From Massilia sp. KIM (lineage in GTDB: Bacteria > Pseudomonadota > Gammaproteobacteria > Burkholderiales > Burkholderiaceae_D), in NCBI RefSeq assembly GCF_002007115.1, contig NZ_MVAD01000001.1, forward strand, positions 62,001-126,000: a stretch of DNA of 64,000 nucleotides. Reading direction: 5' to 3'. A program made the translations under genes and the position numbers. Every line of letters begins with the position of its first letter. Position 1 is the stretch's first letter. The notes under the pieces are model-generated. The model had not been told where the DNA came from. It was given only the letters and a program-made list of their open reading frames with translations, and made no database searches. Positions 1-8,077 of this stretch are shown in pieces.

Positions 1-129
1 GCGCGTACCATCGGCTGGATCGCCCAGTGGAACGAAATGATCGCCGATCCGGAACAGAAGATCGGCCGTCCGCGCCAGCTGTTCGTCGGCTCGCCGGTGC
101 GCGACGTGCCGGGCATCGACAAGCGCTGA
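1..129 (+). CDS. gltA: Citrate synthase, C-terminal end (partial)
   Basis: This is an open frame running in from the left edge and ending at a TGA at 127-129, 42 residues long. It contains GWIAQWNEM and KIGRPRQLF, the conserved C-terminal signature of type II citrate synthase, which condenses oxaloacetate and acetyl-CoA at the entry of the TCA cycle. The rest of the gene lies outside the window. In related Burkholderiales gltA usually sits close to the 2-oxoglutarate dehydrogenase genes; here those genes start only at 16595, after an accessory block. Confidence 0.9.
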   Translation, partial: ARTIGWIAQWNEMIADPEQKIGRPRQLFVGSPVRDVPGIDKR

Positions 130-185
130 TCGGCGTTTCCTGATCCTGTGGGGCTTGCGGCATACGCCGCATCGCCGCCCCGCAC

Positions 186-404
186 CGTCGTCCCCGCGCA
201 GGCGGGGACCCAAGTTCAGCGTTCCGGTAACGCACGCAACTTGGGTCCCCGCCTTCGCGGGGACGACGTCTTTTGGCGTTCCGGTAGCGCATGCAACTTG
301 GGCCCCGGCCTTCGCGGGGAGTCGTTTCCGGCAGTGCCGGGAACGACGTTTTTCAGCGTTCTGGTAGCGCATGCAACTTGGGTCCCCGGCTTTGCGGGGA
401 ATCG
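186..404. repeat. REP-like palindromic element cluster, four copies
   Basis: Four copies of a roughly 31 bp palindromic element lie at 186-216 (reading CGTCGTCCCCGCGCAGGCGG onward to CCAAGTT), 238-268 (inverted), 295-324 (inverted, degraded) and 375-404 (inverted, degraded). Each can fold as a short hairpin, and the first two form an inverted pair. A stretch GTTCCGGTAGCGCATGC recurs between copies, so the locus grew by local duplication. The same element recurs at five other loci in the window, always outside genes. Confidence 0.9.
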
Positions 405-494
405 TTTCCGGCAGTGCAGGGAACGACGTTTTTGTGCACCCTGCCGACATCCAGGCTTTGCTGCGGCATTCCTGAAAGAGCTTCAGAGCAAGCG

Positions 495-522
495 TTGACG
501 AATCCTCCACGAGGGCTATACT
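495..522 (+). promoter_or_regulatory. Candidate sigma-70 promoter upstream of rnk
   Basis: TTGACG at 495-500 and TATACT at 517-522 are separated by 16 bp, a good match to a housekeeping promoter. Transcription would start near 529, leaving a leader of about 290 nt before rnk. Confidence 0.5.
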
Positions 523-817
523 GGCCGGGATTCGTTCACATCCACCCTCATGATCCACGCACGCCGCACCGCGATCTGCAACGCCTCCTGCCTCTCCGGC
601 AGCAGTGCGCCTGCGCGCGCGGCGCGCATCGCGCACCAGCTTTCCCGCCATCTCGCCTGGCTTTTCCAGGCTCGGTGAGGAACACAGGGCAGGGCTCCGG
701 CCCGCCATCCTCCCGGGCCAACTCCATCGCAGCGTGCACCTGACCATCGCGTCGGTGCTTTCCCTTTTCACTGGCCCATCCCCTCGTACGGCACCGGGCC
801 GCCTCATGGAGAATCTT
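523..817 (+). other. Long leader region of rnk
   Basis: About 295 bases lie between the candidate promoter and the rnk start. I see no convincing protein gene. An ATG at 550 opens a 42-codon frame (stop 676-678) rich in Arg and Ala, but it has no Shine-Dalgarno sequence, so it is only a weak leader-peptide candidate. No known riboswitch class was recognised by eye. Confidence 0.3.
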
Positions 818-1225
818 ATGAAACCAAGCATCACCGTCTCGTGGCTCGACCTCGAACGTCTCGAACGCCTGCTCGACCGCCTGCCCGCCGCCCAGGCCGG
901 GGCGCGCGACGCCCTGCTCGACGAACTCGGCCGCGCCGACATGGTCGAACCCTGGGAGATGCCGCCCGACGTCGTGACCATGAATTCGCGCGTGCGCTTC
1001 AGCTTCGACGATGCCGACGAAGAAGTCACCCTGACCCTCAGCTACCCCAAGGACATGAAGGATTCGGCCGAACAGCTATCCGTGCTAACTCCGGTCGGCA
1101 CCGCGCTGCTGGGCCTGCGCGTGGGCGACAGCATCGCCTGGCGGCGCCCGGGCGGCGGCGAATTCAAGGTCACCGTGCGCGGCATCGAGTTCCAGCCGGA
1201 GCGCGCTGGCGAACTGCACCGCTGA
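818..1225 (+). CDS. rnk: Regulator of nucleoside diphosphate kinase (Rnk-like, GreA/GreB C-terminal fold)
   Basis: The 135-residue protein matches the length and pattern of the Rnk family. A short N-terminal helical part (LDLERLERLLDRLP, then DALLDELGRADMV) precedes a GreA/GreB C-terminal type domain with VVTMNSRVRF, TLSYP and a final VGDSIAWRRPGG. Rnk proteins bind RNA polymerase near the secondary channel but lack the acidic coiled-coil tip of GreA, and are linked to nucleotide pools. I chose the ATG at 818, not the one at 806, because GGAG at 808-811 is then well placed. It appears to be monocistronic behind a long leader. Confidence 0.85.
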   Translation: MKPSITVSWLDLERLERLLDRLPAAQAGARDALLDELGRADMVEPWEMPPDVVTMNSRVRFSFDDADEEVTLTLSYPKDMKDSAEQLSVLTPVGTALLGLRVGDSIAWRRPGGGEFKVTVRGIEFQPERAGELHR

Positions 1226-1247
1226 GCCTTTCGCGGCCCGGCCCGCG

Positions 1248-1637
1248 CTAGAACAGGCACTTGCCGCGCACCCCGGCGACGGCGATGAAGGGCAGGGCCA
1301 GGTAGCCGCTGAGGAAGAAGGTCGGCTGTCGCTTCAGCCCGTCGTGGTGCAGGCAGTAGGGCACCTTGGCCTCGTCGACATGCTGGCGGAACTGCCGATA
1401 AGGATCTGCGCCAGGATCGGCGCCGAACACGGTCCCGGAAGCCGTGGTGCGCTGGGCCGGCTGATCGGCCAGCGTCTCGCGCACGGCGCGTTCGATCAGG
1501 CCGGCGTTCAGCACCGCGCGCAGGGAAGTGTTGCTCTGCGCATCGGTGGGCGGCTTTTCCCGCGGCGGCGGCGGGGCCTCGGCCCGGGCCAAGCCAAGAA
1601 TCAGACCGCTCAAAACCGCCATTGCCAGCTGTTTCAT
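1248..1637 (-). CDS. Hypothetical secreted protein
   Basis: The protein has 129 residues and I do not recognise its family. It begins with a clear Sec signal peptide (MKQLAMAVLSGLILGLARA), followed by a proline-rich stretch (EAPPPPREKPP). The mature part contains YCLHHDGLKRQP and a hydrophobic YLALPFIAVAG near the C-terminus, with two cysteines. ATG 1637 is preferred over ATG 1643 because GGCGG then lies at a usable distance. It is transcribed divergently from the gene at 1770 and convergently with rnk. A periplasmic location is inferred from the signal peptide alone. Confidence 0.6.
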   Translation of the reverse strand: MKQLAMAVLSGLILGLARAEAPPPPREKPPTDAQSNTSLRAVLNAGLIERAVRETLADQPAQRTTASGTVFGADPGADPYRQFRQHVDEAKVPYCLHHDGLKRQPTFFLSGYLALPFIAVAGVRGKCLF

Positions 1638-1769
1638 GCCCATGTCCGCCAATCGTGATGTTGGCAAATGTACACTAGCAAAATGCGCACAAATGCATTG
1701 GCACATTTTGTTACATTTCAATGTGTACAATGCCTGCGGCCATATTCCAACCACATAAAAAGGACCTCC
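1638..1769. promoter_or_regulatory. Divergent promoter region with inverted TGTACAC arms
   Basis: This is an AT-rich intergenic region, in strong contrast to its surroundings, between two divergent secreted-protein genes. TGTACAC at 1669-1675 and GTGTACA at 1723-1729 form an inverted repeat with centres 54 bp apart, about five helical turns. AAAAGGACC at 1757-1765 is the ribosome binding site of the plus-strand gene. Confidence 0.4.
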
Positions 1770-2261
1770 ATGAAGCGCTTCCTGACCGCCTGTTTCCTCT
1801 TCCTCGGCCTGGCCGGCTTCGCCCGCGCCGACGCCGATCCCGAGCTGACCCGCCAGGTGAACGCCTTCGTGGACGCCTGGCACGATGACGCAGCCAATGC
1901 GCGCCTCGCCTATTTCGACAAGATGGCGCCCGACGGCGTCTACATCGGCACCGACCGCAGCGAGCTGTGGAAGCGCGACGACTTCAAGGCCTGGGCCAAG
2001 AAATACTTTGAACGCAAGTCGGCCTGGAGCTTCAAGGCCACCCGCCGCAACGTCTACGCATCGCAGGACGGTTCCCTGATCTGGTTCGACGAACTGCTGG
2101 ACACGCCCAACATGGGCCACTGCATGGCCAGCGGCGTGATTCGCAAGACCAAAAGCGGCTTTGAGATCGTCCACTACCAGCTTTCGATGGCCGTGCCGAA
2201 CGAGGTCAATGGACAGGTTAAAAAACTGATCGACGCACACGAGAAGAAGGCCAAGTCCTGA
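1770..2261 (+). CDS. Secreted NTF2/SnoaL-like (DUF4440-type) protein
   Basis: The 163-residue protein starts with a Sec signal peptide (MKRFLTACFLFLGLAGFARA). The mature part has the layout of an NTF2-like cone fold: an N-terminal helix (VNAFVDAWHDDAANA), the typical DGVYIGTDRSELW and WAKKYFE, and beta strands ending in FEIVHYQLSMAVPNE. Such proteins often bind small ligands or act as isomerases or sheltering domains; no substrate can be read here. AAAAGGACC gives a good ribosome binding site. The strong start and divergent arrangement suggest regulated expression of a periplasmic protein. Confidence 0.7.
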   Translation: MKRFLTACFLFLGLAGFARADADPELTRQVNAFVDAWHDDAANARLAYFDKMAPDGVYIGTDRSELWKRDDFKAWAKKYFERKSAWSFKATRRNVYASQDGSLIWFDELLDTPNMGHCMASGVIRKTKSGFEIVHYQLSMAVPNEVNGQVKKLIDAHEKKAKS

Positions 2262-2312
2262 GGCGCCGCCTGTGCTAAGGTAGCCGGCTTTCCAGCATCG
2301 CAAGAACAGCAA

Positions 2313-3221
2313 GTGAGCATCCCCTACATCGGCCGTTTCGCGCCATCGCCCACCGGCCCGTTGCACGCCGGTTCGCTGGTGGCGGCGGTGGCCAGTTACC
2401 TCGACGCCCGCTTCCATGAAGGCCGCTGGCTGGTGCGCATCGAGGACATCGACGAAGGCCGCAGCGTGGCCGGCGCGGCCGAGGGCATCCTGGCCCTGCT
2501 GGCGGCGCTCGGCATGCAGGCCGACGGCGAGGTGGTATGGCAGAGCCGGCGCAAGCAGCTCTACCAGGCCGCGGCCGAGCGCATCGCCGCCAGCACCTAT
2601 CCTTGCGGCTGCAACCGGCGCGAGATCGCCGATTCGCGCCTGGGCTTCGCGCCCGATGGCGCGGCCATCTATCCGGGCACCTGCCGCCACGGCCTGGCGC
2701 CGGGGCGCAGCATGCGCAGCCTGCGCCTGCGCGTGCCGGACCAAGGCGCGGACGAGATCAGCTTCAGCGACCGCTTCGCCGGGACCGTTACCCAGCACCT
2801 GGCGCGTGATTCCGGCGACTTCGTGCTCAAGCGCGCCGACGGTTTCTGGGCCTACCAGCTGGCGGTGGTGGTCGACGACTTCGAGCAGGGCGTGACCGAC
2901 GTGGTGCGCGGCGCCGACCTGCTGGATTCGACCCCGCGCCAGATCTATCTCCAGCGCCTGCTGGGCGCGCCGACGCCGCGCTACCTGCACGTGCCGGTGG
3001 TGCGCAACGCCGGTGGCGAAAAGCTGTCCAAGCAGACCGGCGCCGTAGCAGTGACCGCGGGCGACGAGGCGGCCGCCGTGGCTGCCTTGATGCGCACCGC
3101 GGAATTCCTGGGACTGGATGTCGGCGGGCCGGAAACGCTGGATGCCTTCTGGCATGCGGCCATTCCCGCATGGGGGCGCTTGCTGGACCGGCGAGGTGCG
3201 ATGCTGAGGCCGGACGCTTAG
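2313..3221 (+). CDS. gluQ: Glutamyl-Q tRNA(Asp) synthetase
   Basis: The 302-residue protein is a truncated glutamyl-tRNA synthetase paralogue that attaches glutamate to queuosine in the anticodon of tRNA(Asp). The HIGH-type motif is seen in [13 protein letters not shown] near the N-terminus, followed by RIEDID. A zinc site is present as PCGC and, after a tyrosine, GTC. The KMSKS equivalent is KLSKQ. The anticodon-binding domain is absent, as expected for GluQ. The start is a GTG at 2313. It stands alone between an NTF2-like gene and a convergent membrane-protein gene. Confidence 0.92.
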   Translation: MSIPYIGRFAPSPTGPLHAGSLVAAVASYLDARFHEGRWLVRIEDIDEGRSVAGAAEGILALLAALGMQADGEVVWQSRRKQLYQAAAERIAASTYPCGCNRREIADSRLGFAPDGAAIYPGTCRHGLAPGRSMRSLRLRVPDQGADEISFSDRFAGTVTQHLARDSGDFVLKRADGFWAYQLAVVVDDFEQGVTDVVRGADLLDSTPRQIYLQRLLGAPTPRYLHVPVVRNAGGEKLSKQTGAVAVTAGDEAAAVAALMRTAEFLGLDVGGPETLDAFWHAAIPAWGRLLDRRGAMLRPDA

Positions 3222-3248
3222 GGTCGCGCTAGGCCGACGGGCTTGCCA

Positions 3249-3728
3249 TCAGGACGAGGGCGCCGACGAGGCGTTGCGCATGATGGTGATTTCGCCGTTG
3301 GCTTCGAGAAAGGCGACCTTCATTTCCGGGCGCGGACAGTCGGCCTGGCGCAGGGCTTCCTCGACGTCGCTCTGGGTCAGGCGGCAGCGCTTGACCACGT
3401 CGTCGAAGAACACCCCGTCACGCCCGATCAGCACCGCGCGGCCATCGACCAGGTGTTCGATCGCCGTGCTGCGCGCCGTGACCATGGCGATCAGGGACTT
3501 GAGTGCGACCAGGGTGGCGGCCACGATCAGTCCCCCCGACAGCGACTCGTCGCCGGCGGTCAGGCCGCTCGACACGGCTTCCGACAGCAGCATGACAATC
3601 AGGAGGTCGAAGGGCGTGAACTGCCCGACCGTGCGCCGGCCCGACACCCGCACCATGATCAGGAGCGCGACGTAGATGATGAACCCGCGTACGACGAATT
3701 CCCACCAGGGAAGCTCCATGTCGAACAT
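3249..3728 (-). CDS. DUF421 (YetF-type) membrane protein
   Basis: The protein has 159 residues. Two to three N-terminal hydrophobic helices (FVVRGFIIYVALLIMVRVSG, then FDLLIVMLLSEAVSSGL and a third around GGLIVAATLVALKSLIAMV) are followed by a soluble DUF421 domain with HLVDGRAVLIGRDGVFF and a C-terminal SSAPSS tail. The arrangement and the conserved SGRRTVGQFTPFDLLI are typical of the family, whose function is poorly known. ATG 3728 is preceded by GGAGGG; ATG 3719 is an alternative. Confidence 0.8.
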   Translation of the reverse strand: MFDMELPWWEFVVRGFIIYVALLIMVRVSGRRTVGQFTPFDLLIVMLLSEAVSSGLTAGDESLSGGLIVAATLVALKSLIAMVTARSTAIEHLVDGRAVLIGRDGVFFDDVVKRCRLTQSDVEEALRQADCPRPEMKVAFLEANGEITIMRNASSAPSS

Positions 3729-3817
3729 ATGCCCTCCGCAGCCAAAGCGCTTTGCGACAATTGTAATCAATTTGCTAACATCGTGATTTCAAGCGTGCGG
3801 CGCGCGGGGCCTGGGGC

Positions 3818-4795
3818 TCAGCCCGTGTAACTGGCGTTGAAGCCGAGGGCGACGTCGATCACTGTGCCGGAAATGCTGGCGGCCAGCCCGCCGGCCAGGA
3901 AGAGCGCCGCGTCGGCCACCGCCTGGGGCGCCAGCGCCGGCTCGCTTCGCAGCGGCATGAGGCTGTCCAGCAAGCGGTCCTGCTCCGCGAAGCTGTTCAG
4001 GCCCATCGAGCGCAACTGCCCGGTCGAGCGGTACATCGGGGTGTCGATCGGTCCGGGAGCAATCGCGTTGACGGCGATGTTGTAGCTGCCGAGTTCGTTG
4101 GCCGCCTGCTTGGTCAGGCCGATGACGCCCCATTTCGTCGCCGTGTAGATGCCGTTGCCGGCTGCACCCATGCGCCCGCCGATCGACGAGATGGTGATGA
4201 CCCGTCCGCCGCGGCGTTTCAGGTGAGGCACCGCCGCATGGATGGTTTTCCAGACGCCGGCCAGGTTCACCTGCATCACGTCGTCGACTTCGGCTTCGGT
4301 CCCGTTCTCGATGGTGTGCCAGGCCACGGTGCCGGCGTTCGCGACCACGATGTCGAGGCCGCCGAAGGTATCGACCGTGAGCCGGTAGGCCGCGCGCAGC
4401 GCCTCGAGGTCGCGCACGTCCGCCTTGATCCTGAGCACCCGGGCGCCAGCAGCCTTGAGGGCCGCGACCGCCTCGTCGAACTCCGCCTCGCTGGCCAGTC
4501 GGTACCCCCGCGTGCGGATCGCGGCGGGATTGGCGATGTCGACCATGGCCACGGCGGCGCCGGCGCGGGCATAGGTCTCGGCGATGGCGCGGCCGATGCC
4601 GCGGGCCGCGCCGGTGACCAGTGCTACCTTGCCGCTCAGCGGCAGGGCGTCGGCCTCGCCGGCCGCGCGGGCAAGCAGCGGTGTCCCGGCGCCGGCCAGC
4701 GCCGCGGCCAGGCCGCCTTGCAGAAAGCGGCGTTTGCCGGCGTCGCGCATGTCGCCGTTCGGCGGTGTCGTTTGGGTGCGTGGTGTGCGAAGCAT
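3818..4795 (-). CDS. SDR family oxidoreductase with N-terminal export-type signal
   Basis: The 325-residue protein is a classical short-chain dehydrogenase/reductase. The cofactor motif TGAARGIG is at residues 61-68, NAG in VVANAGT, catalytic Ser around 203-204 (TISSIGG), and YTATK giving Tyr217 and Lys221. Unusually, about 50 residues precede the Rossmann fold, including GKRRFLQGG and a hydrophobic stretch ending LLARAA, which resembles a twin-arginine signal with KR in place of RR. A long insert between beta2 and alpha3 (around IRTRGYRLASEAEFDEAV) resembles SDRs that retain NAD tightly. GGAGG precedes ATG 4795. It lies 41 bp downstream of an exported NTF2-like gene, probably as an operon. 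Confidence 0.85.
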   Translation of the reverse strand: MLRTPRTQTTPPNGDMRDAGKRRFLQGGLAAALAGAGTPLLARAAGEADALPLSGKVALVTGAARGIGRAIAETYARAGAAVAMVDIANPAAIRTRGYRLASEAEFDEAVAALKAAGARVLRIKADVRDLEALRAAYRLTVDTFGGLDIVVANAGTVAWHTIENGTEAEVDDVMQVNLAGVWKTIHAAVPHLKRRGGRVITISSIGGRMGAAGNGIYTATKWGVIGLTKQAANELGSYNIAVNAIAPGPIDTPMYRSTGQLRSMGLNSFAEQDRLLDSLMPLRSEPALAPQAVADAALFLAGGLAASISGTVIDVALGFNASYTG

Positions 4796-4836
4796 GATGT
4801 CCTCCGGTGCGGATTGCTTGATGGGTGTGCGGGCGT

Positions 4837-5421
4837 TCAGCGTTTGGCGGCCGGGGCTTGCGCCTCCTTCGGCTTGCCGTTCTCGAAAGCGCCGCCTTCG
4901 AGCAGGACCAGCGGATTGAAGAATTCCTTGACGCTCAGGATCTTGCCGTCGGGACGGAAGGTGAAGACATTGATGTAGATGTTGTCGTACTTCTTGTCCG
5001 AGTTCCTCACCTTGATGTCGCCACGGAATTCGGCAATGACGACATGCGGATTGTCGGTCCGATGCAGTTTCAGGTCGGGAAAGCGCATACTTTCCATGGC
5101 CTGCGGCAGGCCGGAAAAATGCGCCAGCAGGCGCGGTTTGCCGACCAGTTCGGTCGGGAAGCCGGGTGGCGCGTAAGGCATGTCCTGGCGGCCGTCCTCG
5201 GCCCACAGTTCGCCCCAGGCGGGAATGTCCATCTGCTCGAGCAGGCGCAGGAAGGTGCGCACGGTCGCGGCGTTGCGCTCGGCGATCGCGGGCGCACTTT
5301 CTACTTGCGGCGTGGCGGCGAGGACCGGCGCGTTGGCAAGGCCCGCCCCCACGGCGACACCCAGGTAGAGGCAGCTGGTGGACAGGAAACGGCGGACGGC
5401 GCCGGTGGCTTGGTAGTGCAT
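4837..5421 (-). CDS. Exported NTF2/SnoaL-like protein
   Basis: The 194-residue protein begins with AVRRFLSTS followed by a hydrophobic segment ending PVLAA, a Sec or Tat-like signal. The mature domain has the NTF2/SnoaL layout: AATVRTFLRLLEQMD, WGELWAEDG, a central FPTELVGKPRLLAHF, and strands NPHVVIAEF, YINVFTFRPDGKI. This is the pattern of polyketide cyclase/ketosteroid isomerase relatives with a start of AAGGAG six bases before ATG 5421. It is the first gene of a likely two-gene unit with the SDR, which suggests a shared substrate. The upstream region contains the odd-centred palindrome ATAAGACTTAT at 5498-5508. Confidence 0.7.
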   Translation of the reverse strand: MHYQATGAVRRFLSTSCLYLGVAVGAGLANAPVLAATPQVESAPAIAERNAATVRTFLRLLEQMDIPAWGELWAEDGRQDMPYAPPGFPTELVGKPRLLAHFSGLPQAMESMRFPDLKLHRTDNPHVVIAEFRGDIKVRNSDKKYDNIYINVFTFRPDGKILSVKEFFNPLVLLEGGAFENGKPKEAQAPAAKR

Positions 5422-5550
5422 GGCGTTCTCCTTGGCGAGGGGTTCAACATGGATGCATGGTAGGCCCCGCATCCCCGATGATTAAGTGGGGTAATGCATA
5501 AGACTTATTAAGGAATTCTTGATAATTGGCGCGTCCCCGGCGCTTTCCCC

Positions 5551-5739
5551 TCAGTCGTCCTCATGGTGGGCGCCCAAGGCTTCGATCAGCCGGGCGGCGA
5601 CGCGCATCTTGTAGAGGTAGAAATCCGCCAGTTCCGGAAAGCGCGCAGCCTGGTCGCGCTGGTAAGCGAGCTCGCGGCGCAGCGCGGCGATCAGCGCGCT
5701 GCGCTCGTGCTCGAGCAGGTTCAGACAGACAGGGCGCAT
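5551..5739 (-). CDS. Small hypothetical protein (62 aa)
   Basis: This short frame follows the aldo/keto reductase by 16 bases in the same orientation. The product is helical and charged (LLEHERSALIAALRRELAYQ, then a second helix YKMRVAARLIEALG), which looks like a real compact protein rather than a random frame, but I do not recognise the family. No strong Shine-Dalgarno sequence is visible, so it may be translationally coupled or may not be a gene. Confidence 0.45.
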   Translation of the reverse strand: MRPVCLNLLEHERSALIAALRRELAYQRDQAARFPELADFYLYKMRVAARLIEALGAHHEDD

Positions 5740-5755
5740 GCTGCCGCCGCCGCGC

Positions 5756-6880
5756 TCAGGAGCTTGCGCCAGTCACGCCGGCGGCTTCACCCTGGATCAG
5801 CCGTGGCCGGCGGTAGCCGGCGGGCTTGTCGCCGACCGGATTGGCGCCGGCGATCATCGCCTGCATGCCGTTCGTGAAAAAGCTGTAGGGGAAGGCAGGC
5901 TGGGGCGCACTGGCCGCGTCCAGCCGCGCCGCCAGCTCGGGCGGGAGCGTGAAATCGAGTGCGCCCAGGTTGTCGCGCAACTGTTCGAGCCGGGTGGCCC
6001 CCACCAGCACCGTGGCGACGCCGGGGCGGTTGGCCACCCAGTTGACCGCCACCTGGGCCATGCTGCGCCCGACTTCCCTGGCCACCTGTTCGAGCTCGGC
6101 AACGATGGAGAAATTGCGCTCGTTGAATTTGGCGAAGGCGGGATTGTTCGAGCCGCTCAGGGTCTGCAGGCGTCCCTGGCCGAACTGGCCGCCCTCGCTC
6201 GGACGGTACTTGCCCGACAGCAGGCCGGCGCCGAGCGGGCTCCAGGCCATAATCCCCATGCCATGGCGGGTGCCGAGTTCGACGAACTCGTGTTCGATGT
6301 TGCGTTCGACCAGGGAGTACTCCAGTTGAAGCGCCGAGATCGGCTCGTAGGCGCGGAACTCGGCGAGCGCCTGGGCGCGGCTGGCGTACCAGGCGGGCAC
6401 GTCCGACAATCCAACGTGGCGCACCTTGCCCGCGCGGACCAGATCGTCGAGGGTGCGCATCACTTCTTCCGGCTGGGTCAGCATGTCCCAGGCGTGCAGC
6501 AGATAGAGGTCGATGTAGTCGGTGTCGAGGCGGCGCAGCGAGCCTTCCACGGCGCGCAGGATATTCTTGCGGCCATTGCCGCCGGCGTTGGGATTGGCGG
6601 GATCGGCGCTGAAGGTGAACTTGGTCGTGATCACCATCTTGTCGCGCAGGCCGCGTTCCCGGACGAACTCGCCAACCCAGCGCTCGGATTCGCCGTTGGT
6701 GTAGAGGTCGGCGGTGTCCACCAGATTGCCGCCCGCATCGACGTAGGCGTCGAACAGGGCGGCTGCGCCGGCCTTGTCCGTGCCCCAACCCCAGTCGGTG
6801 CCAAAGGTCATGGCGCCGAGGGCGAGGCGCGACACGCGCAGTCCGGAATTGCCGAGGGTGTAGGTATGCTTGAGGCTCAT
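5756..6880 (-). CDS. Aldo/keto reductase
   Basis: The 374-residue NADPH-dependent oxidoreductase has a TIM-barrel pattern. The catalytic tetrad is visible as Asp55 and Tyr60 (LVDTADLY), Lys87 (ITTKFTF) and His129 (YLLHAWD). The cofactor-binding C-terminal region is VATVLVGATRLEQLRDNL. Length is slightly above the family average because of a C-terminal extension after FFTNGMQAMIAG. The substrate is unknown. It is divergent from a LysR regulator at 6993, the usual arrangement for a regulator and its target. Confidence 0.9.
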   Translation of the reverse strand: MSLKHTYTLGNSGLRVSRLALGAMTFGTDWGWGTDKAGAAALFDAYVDAGGNLVDTADLYTNGESERWVGEFVRERGLRDKMVITTKFTFSADPANPNAGGNGRKNILRAVEGSLRRLDTDYIDLYLLHAWDMLTQPEEVMRTLDDLVRAGKVRHVGLSDVPAWYASRAQALAEFRAYEPISALQLEYSLVERNIEHEFVELGTRHGMGIMAWSPLGAGLLSGKYRPSEGGQFGQGRLQTLSGSNNPAFAKFNERNFSIVAELEQVAREVGRSMAQVAVNWVANRPGVATVLVGATRLEQLRDNLGALDFTLPPELAARLDAASAPQPAFPYSFFTNGMQAMIAGANPVGDKPAGYRRPRLIQGEAAGVTGASS

Positions 6881-6992
6881 GATGATCTCCAGTCGGTGAT
6901 GAAGGATGACGATGGAGACATCCTATTCCTCGCCTTCACACGGAAAAAGGTGTATAAAACGAAGAGGTCTTTAAGATTTTCTTAGGAATCGC
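6881..6992. promoter_or_regulatory. Intergenic control region between aldo/keto reductase and LysR genes
   Basis: These 112 bases between divergent genes are AT-rich in the half nearest the LysR gene (ACGGAAAAAGGTGTATAAAA). A LysR-type protein would be expected to bind here and control both directions. I could not pick a single convincing T-N11-A operator by eye. Confidence 0.35.
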
Positions 6993-7898
6993 ATGCGCCT
7001 TACGCAACTGGACGGGCTGCTGGCTTTTGTCACCGTGGCCAAGCACAAGAGCTTCACCGGCGCCGCCGCCGAACTCGACCTGTCGGCCGCGGCGCTGTCC
7101 CAATCGGTGCGCGCCCTCGAGGAGCGGCTCGGTGTGCGTCTGTTCAACCGCACCACGCGCAGCGTGTCCTTGACCGAAGCTGGCCAGGCCTACATCGAAA
7201 GGGTAGGGCCGGCGATTGCCGACTTGCTGGATGCGAGCGAATCCTTGTCCCAGTTCCGCGACCAGCCGGTGGGCCTGCTGCGCCTGAACGCCGGCCGGGT
7301 GGTGGTGGCGACCGTGTTGCGCGAACTGGTGCCGGCCTTCATGGCGGCCTATCCGACGGTCAGGGTCGAAGTGCACATCGACGATGGCTTCTGCGACATC
7401 GTCGCGGAAGGTTTCGACGCCGGCTTCCGGCTGGGCGACAGCGTCGAAAAAGACATGGTCGCCCTGCCATTTGGTCCGCCGATGCAGATTGCAATCGTCG
7501 GTTCGCCATCCTATTTCAGCAAGCGGAGCAAGCCGGCCAGCATCGCCGATCTCAGGGAGCACGACCTGATCCGCTATCGCTTCCCGAGCAGCAAACAGCT
7601 CTATCGATGGGAACTGCTCGACAAGGGCCAGCCGGTGGAGGTGGACAGCCAGGGAGGCTTCGTCTGCAACGACTCCCTGCTGATGGTGGAAGCGGCCCTC
7701 GACGGCCTCGGGCTGGCCTACACCTTCGACCTCGCGGTGGCGGAGCACGTCAAGGCCGGCCGCCTGGTCCGGGTGCTGGAGGAAGCATGCCCCAGCTACC
7801 CGGGCTTTCACATCTACTATCCGGGCCGCCGGCAACTGCCGCTCAAGCTGCGCAAATTCATCGACTTCGGCACCGCCAGGCTGCGCCGCAAACCTTGA
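6993..7898 (+). CDS. LysR family transcriptional regulator
   Basis: The protein has 301 residues. The N-terminal winged helix-turn-helix is clear (FVTVAKHKSFTGAAAELDLS, then ALSQSVRALEERLGVRLFNR, TTRSVSLTEAG). A linker helix and a periplasmic-binding-protein-like effector domain follow (GLLRLNAGRVV, VEVHIDDGFCDIVAEGFDAG, DLIRYRF). It probably regulates the divergent aldo/keto reductase. The gene ends 7 bases before the stop of a convergent small gene. Confidence 0.92.
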   Translation: MRLTQLDGLLAFVTVAKHKSFTGAAAELDLSAAALSQSVRALEERLGVRLFNRTTRSVSLTEAGQAYIERVGPAIADLLDASESLSQFRDQPVGLLRLNAGRVVVATVLRELVPAFMAAYPTVRVEVHIDDGFCDIVAEGFDAGFRLGDSVEKDMVALPFGPPMQIAIVGSPSYFSKRSKPASIADLREHDLIRYRFPSSKQLYRWELLDKGQPVEVDSQGGFVCNDSLLMVEAALDGLGLAYTFDLAVAEHVKAGRLVRVLEEACPSYPGFHIYYPGRRQLPLKLRKFIDFGTARLRRKP

Positions 7899-7905
7899 GC
7901 CGGCC

Positions 7906-8076
7906 TCAGGCAGGCTTGCCGGTGGCCTCGGCCTGTTCGGCCTCCCAGGCCGCCAGCTCCTTCTCGTAGCGCGCCAGCGCTTCCTCGTAGAGGTCGAACA
8001 CGCAGGGAACGCAGCCGCTGCGGCAGCAATCCTCCAGCGCGGGCTGGACCGGCGGCTCGGGACGGCGGCGCGGCAT
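7906..8076 (-). CDS. Oxidoreductase-like domain protein (small Cys-rich)
   Basis: This 56-residue protein carries the pattern of the oxidoreductase-like N-terminal family: prolines, then Cys17-Cys18, Cys22 and Cys25 in EDCCRSGCVPCVFDLYEEAL, and a helical charged tail. The four clustered cysteines suggest a metal or redox centre, but the biochemical role is unknown. Its start lies one base after the stop of the BlaI-type repressor gene, so the two are almost certainly cotranscribed and translationally coupled. Confidence 0.75.
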   Translation of the reverse strand: MPRRRPEPPVQPALEDCCRSGCVPCVFDLYEEALARYEKELAAWEAEQAEATGKPA

Positions 8077-8077
8077 C

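Noticed and set aside
1248..3155. 635-codon open frame on the minus strand across rnk-gluQ region
   Set aside because: It is the antisense of gluQ and of the gene at 1770, an effect of high GC. Only its last 129 codons (start 1637) have a signal peptide and protein-like composition.
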